Source: Bacteroidaceae bacterium (GTDB lineage Bacteria > Bacteroidota > Bacteroidia > Bacteroidales > Bacteroidaceae). From it: a stretch of 64,000 nucleotides of DNA. The position numbers and the translations under genes were made by a program. Where the stretch lies: the NCBI GenBank assembly GCA_017619585.1, contig JAFZSA010000011.1:148523-212522 (forward strand), read 5' to 3'. Shown piece after piece: positions 61,548 through 64,000 of the stretch. The first letter of the stretch is position 1. Each line of letters opens with the position of its first letter. The notes under the pieces were generated by a model. That model was not told the DNA's origin and did no database searches. It saw only the letters and a program-made list of their open reading frames with translations.

Positions 61548-63935
61548 ATGAAAAAAACATTCATCGTTGCCCTATTCTCCCTGATAGCTATGGGTGGGCA
61601 GGCAAAAGAGAAAGCAACGGTATGGGAACAGCCCTGCACCGAAGTGAACACAGAGATTGAAGGTTTCTTCAGCCCGCTGCTGGAAATCAGACGAGTGGAA
61701 TTTGACGAGGACGAGACGCGTGTCTTTATGCACATCGCTGACCGTCCTGAGAACTGGGTAAGAATCAGTTCGCAGTCGTTCCTGCGTGCCGATGGCAAGA
61801 AGTACGCCCTGAAGAGCCTGGACGGAATGGAAACGGACAAGGAAACTTACCTGATTGACCACGGATACGTGGATGTGGTGATGCACTTTGAACCTCTGCC
61901 CACGAACACCCAGCGCTTCGACTTTACGGAAGGTGACGACAAAGGTGCTTGGCAACTGCTAGGCATTGAGCAGCCCTCTACCCGCGCCGGCAAGCTGTTC
62001 CCCTCTAACTGGCGCAACACCGAGACGGGCGACTGGGACATCAGCTTCTATGATGAATGTGCCATCTACGACTGTCAGTTCTGGAACTACAAGCAGAAAG
62101 AGCAGAAGGGCGACAAGTACACCATCGTGCTGGAAAACAATGGCAAGGAGATAACCGTCAATGTAGATAAGAACAAGAACGGAGTGCGCAACATCACCAT
62201 CGATGGCAAGACGAAGGAGTACAACCTGATCAGCAGCATCGCCCTACCCGACTATCCTCAGAAGGACACAAGAGCAGATTTCAAGGATACCAATTACAAG
62301 ACAGACACCGTAACCTTCATAGGCTGGCTGAAGGATATGCCAGAGAAAATGAAGAAAAAGGGTAACGAGTACCATATAACGGTATGCGATAATATTTTTG
62401 ATGAGCACAGCAACAGGAACGTCAACTACGCCAAGATGGATGAGCAGGGCCGCTTTGTAATGAAGATTCCCGTACTGAATAGTTCAGAGGTATTCTTCGA
62501 CTGGGACCGTACCTTTATCCGCACTTTGCTGGAGCCGGGCGAGACCTACCTGATGCTGTACGACTTCAAGGGCGGACACAAGCTCTTCATGGGCAAGAAC
62601 TGCCGCCTGCAGAACGAGACGCTGGCAAATCCCATCCAATGGGGATTCCGTTATCCAGAAGATAAAGATATGGACAAGAAGAAGGCACTGGCCTTCATGC
62701 AGGGATTGAAGGATGATAAGGCCGATGCTCTGAACGAGCTGGATAAGGTGATTGCTGCACGCCCCAACACCTCTGACCGCTACATCAACTACCTAAGGGG
62801 ACATTACGATGCAGACATGTTCCGCAACCTGATGCAGGGGCAGTTCTATATGAAAGACAGACAGGTTCCTGCAGAAATCATGGACTGTGTAAACCAGTAC
62901 TGGAAGCAACAGCCCCAACCCTACACGCTCTACCGCGAGCTCGGCACATTCATAAGAGACTATGTCTACCATTTTGTAAGTGATCGCTACATCCATAATT
63001 ACATAAATATGGATTGTTTGTTATACCCGTCTATTCTCCGAAAATACAGAGAGGCAGGAAAGGTGAAGATTACTGACGAGGAGCTGGACATGGTGGAACG
63101 CTATGCCGACGGATTCAGCAAGTATTCCTCTTACAAGACTGGCGATGAAGAGGCAAGGAAAGCCAGCGATAAATTCTTCAAATCAGAACTGTGCAAGCAA
63201 TTCCATGACTTATACGTTCGGGATAATATCGGGAATGTCCTCACAGAGGAAAGAAATTTGTTTGACACCTACCGTGCCCTCAGCATACTAGATTCCATTG
63301 GCTGCACACAGGATATACGCGACATTGTCATTGTCAACAAGATATCCAATCTCCTGGAACAACGTCGCGAGCCTCTGCCAGATTTAGTGATGCAATTCGT
63401 GGAGGAGAACGTGAAGATGCCTGCCGCCAAGGCTTACCTGAATGCTCAGAACGATAAGTATCTGGCCATTCAGCGCAGAGACATATCTAAGTCACCCAGC
63501 CTGAAGTCGGCCGAGGATGTGGCAAACATGAGCGATGGCGAGCAGATACTGCGCAAACTTACAGAACCCTACAGGGGTAAGATTATCCTACTGGACATCT
63601 GGGGAACATGGTGCGGTCCCTGCAAGGAAGGCCTCAAGCATAGTCAGGAGGAATACGAGCGCCTGAAGGACTATGACCTTGTCTATCTCTACCTGGCCAA
63701 CCGCAGCCCCGAAGATACCTGGCAGAACATCATCAAGGAATACGAAGTGCTGGGAGACAACGTCGTCCACTACAACCTGCCCGATGCTCAGCAACAGGCT
63801 ATCCAAAATTTCATTGGAATAACAGGCTACCCAACCTACAAGCTGATAGACAGAGAGGGTAATGTCTTAGATGTAAATGCCGACCCCCGCTACGATATAG
63901 ACGGTTTAGCCCGCCTGCTGGATAAGATGAAGTAA
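61548..63935 (+). CDS. Large secreted protein with C-terminal TlpA-like thioredoxin domain
   Basis: The 795-residue protein has a signal peptide (FIVALFSLIAMGGQAK), about 240 residues of beta-rich sequence, a middle helical region (about 350-640) and a thioredoxin domain from about residue 670 with the redox motif WGTWCGPCKEG and the cis-Pro in GITGYPTYK. It is predicted periplasmic or surface-facing. Proteins of this layout are common in Bacteroidetes, often near nutrient-uptake genes. Its substrate is unknown. It has its own promoter and is not part of the polyene operon. Confidence 0.85.
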   Translation: MKKTFIVALFSLIAMGGQAKEKATVWEQPCTEVNTEIEGFFSPLLEIRRVEFDEDETRVFMHIADRPENWVRISSQSFLRADGKKYALKSLDGMETDKETYLIDHGYVDVVMHFEPLPTNTQRFDFTEGDDKGAWQLLGIEQPSTRAGKLFPSNWRNTETGDWDISFYDECAIYDCQFWNYKQKEQKGDKYTIVLENNGKEITVNVDKNKNGVRNITIDGKTKEYNLISSIALPDYPQKDTRADFKDTNYKTDTVTFIGWLKDMPEKMKKKGNEYHITVCDNIFDEHSNRNVNYAKMDEQGRFVMKIPVLNSSEVFFDWDRTFIRTLLEPGETYLMLYDFKGGHKLFMGKNCRLQNETLANPIQWGFRYPEDKDMDKKKALAFMQGLKDDKADALNELDKVIAARPNTSDRYINYLRGHYDADMFRNLMQGQFYMKDRQVPAEIMDCVNQYWKQQPQPYTLYRELGTFIRDYVYHFVSDRYIHNYINMDCLLYPSILRKYREAGKVKITDEELDMVERYADGFSKYSSYKTGDEEARKASDKFFKSELCKQFHDLYVRDNIGNVLTEERNLFDTYRALSILDSIGCTQDIRDIVIVNKISNLLEQRREPLPDLVMQFVEENVKMPAAKAYLNAQNDKYLAIQRRDISKSPSLKSAEDVANMSDGEQILRKLTEPYRGKIILLDIWGTWCGPCKEGLKHSQEEYERLKDYDLVYLYLANRSPEDTWQNIIKEYEVLGDNVVHYNLPDAQQQAIQNFIGITGYPTYKLIDREGNVLDVNADPRYDIDGLARLLDKMK

Positions 63936-63936
63936 A

Positions 63937-64000
63937 GGCCCCCTCCTTCTCCCCCTTTGGGGGAGTGAAAGAAAAAAGCCTCTGAGCGTGTGCTCAGGGG
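63937..64000 (+). terminator. REP-like palindrome and terminator hairpin cut by the window end
   Basis: GGCCCCCTCCTTCTCCCCCT then TTGGGGGAG (63937-63965) is followed by CTGAGC-GTGT-GCTCAG at about 63983-63998. The downstream tail lies outside the window. Confidence 0.65.

Overview
The window reads as a chromosomal segment of a Bacteroidota bacterium, most likely Prevotellaceae or a close relative. The grounds are promoters of the phylum type (TTTG, 19-21 bases, TAnnTTTG) in front of many genes, Bacteroidota-type families (DUF3078, DUF4374/XusB-like, AMP nucleosidase, type III glutamine synthetase, a large T9SS-type surface protein), and almost no Shine-Dalgarno sequences. No rRNA, tRNA or CRISPR array was seen.

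Layout. 0-4.2 kb: the end of an unknown gene, a sigma-54 activator, LptE, a TPR protein, SecG and a BadF-type sugar kinase. 4.3-13.1 kb: EngB and a DUF3078 barrel on the minus strand, then YidC, an S9 peptidase, an MFS transporter, a probable small RNA and guanine deaminase on the plus strand. 13.1-14.6 kb: a degraded REP-associated transposase (RAYT) with a 42-bp tandem hairpin array at its 5' end. 14.7-17.2 kb: a membrane-anchored deiminase-fold protein and a lipoprotein behind a long structured leader, then a GC-rich 88-bp near-palindrome. 17.2-20.6 kb: a TonB receptor plus DUF4374 lipoprotein pair resembling XusAB. 20.6-25.5 kb (minus): hemolysin-III protein, nucleoside-recognition membrane protein, zeta-like kinase with a small partner, TrmD, PyrD and PyrK. 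25.6-30.9 kb: XRE regulator, an AT-rich gene-free stretch, HolA, AMP nucleosidase, an HsdR-N-like protein, a zinc-ribbon coiled-coil protein and Nif3. 31-36.3 kb: AguA and AguB (agmatine to putrescine), GlnN and a methyltransferase. 36.4-44.6 kb (minus): a 2175-residue secreted GLUG-repeat protein flanked by two overlooked small ORFs, with a membrane-bound AraC regulator upstream.

44.7-60.5 kb is one plus-strand biosynthetic operon of the aryl-polyene/flexirubin kind: three ketosynthases (two fused to chain-length-factor-like domains), three carrier proteins, two hotdog dehydratase-like proteins with complementary active-site losses, a methyltransferase, an LpxL-type acyltransferase, a glycosyltransferase-acyltransferase-hydrolase fusion, an EamA-type small membrane protein, a LolA-like carrier, an MMPL exporter and an acyl-adenylating ligase. 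Together they suggest an acylated, membrane-linked polyene exported toward the outer membrane. No ketoreductase or aromatic ammonia-lyase is encoded in the operon. The window ends with a large TlpA-like thioredoxin protein after a repeat-rich gap.

A second theme is invasion by short repeats: tandem heptanucleotides of many sequences, TAACG octamers, and GC-rich REP-like palindromes. They sit in spacers, at gene ends and inside several coding regions (EngB, a ketosynthase, the acyltransferase-hydrolase junction, the giant surface protein), where they appear to have added linkers, stops, one start codon and one gene fusion.
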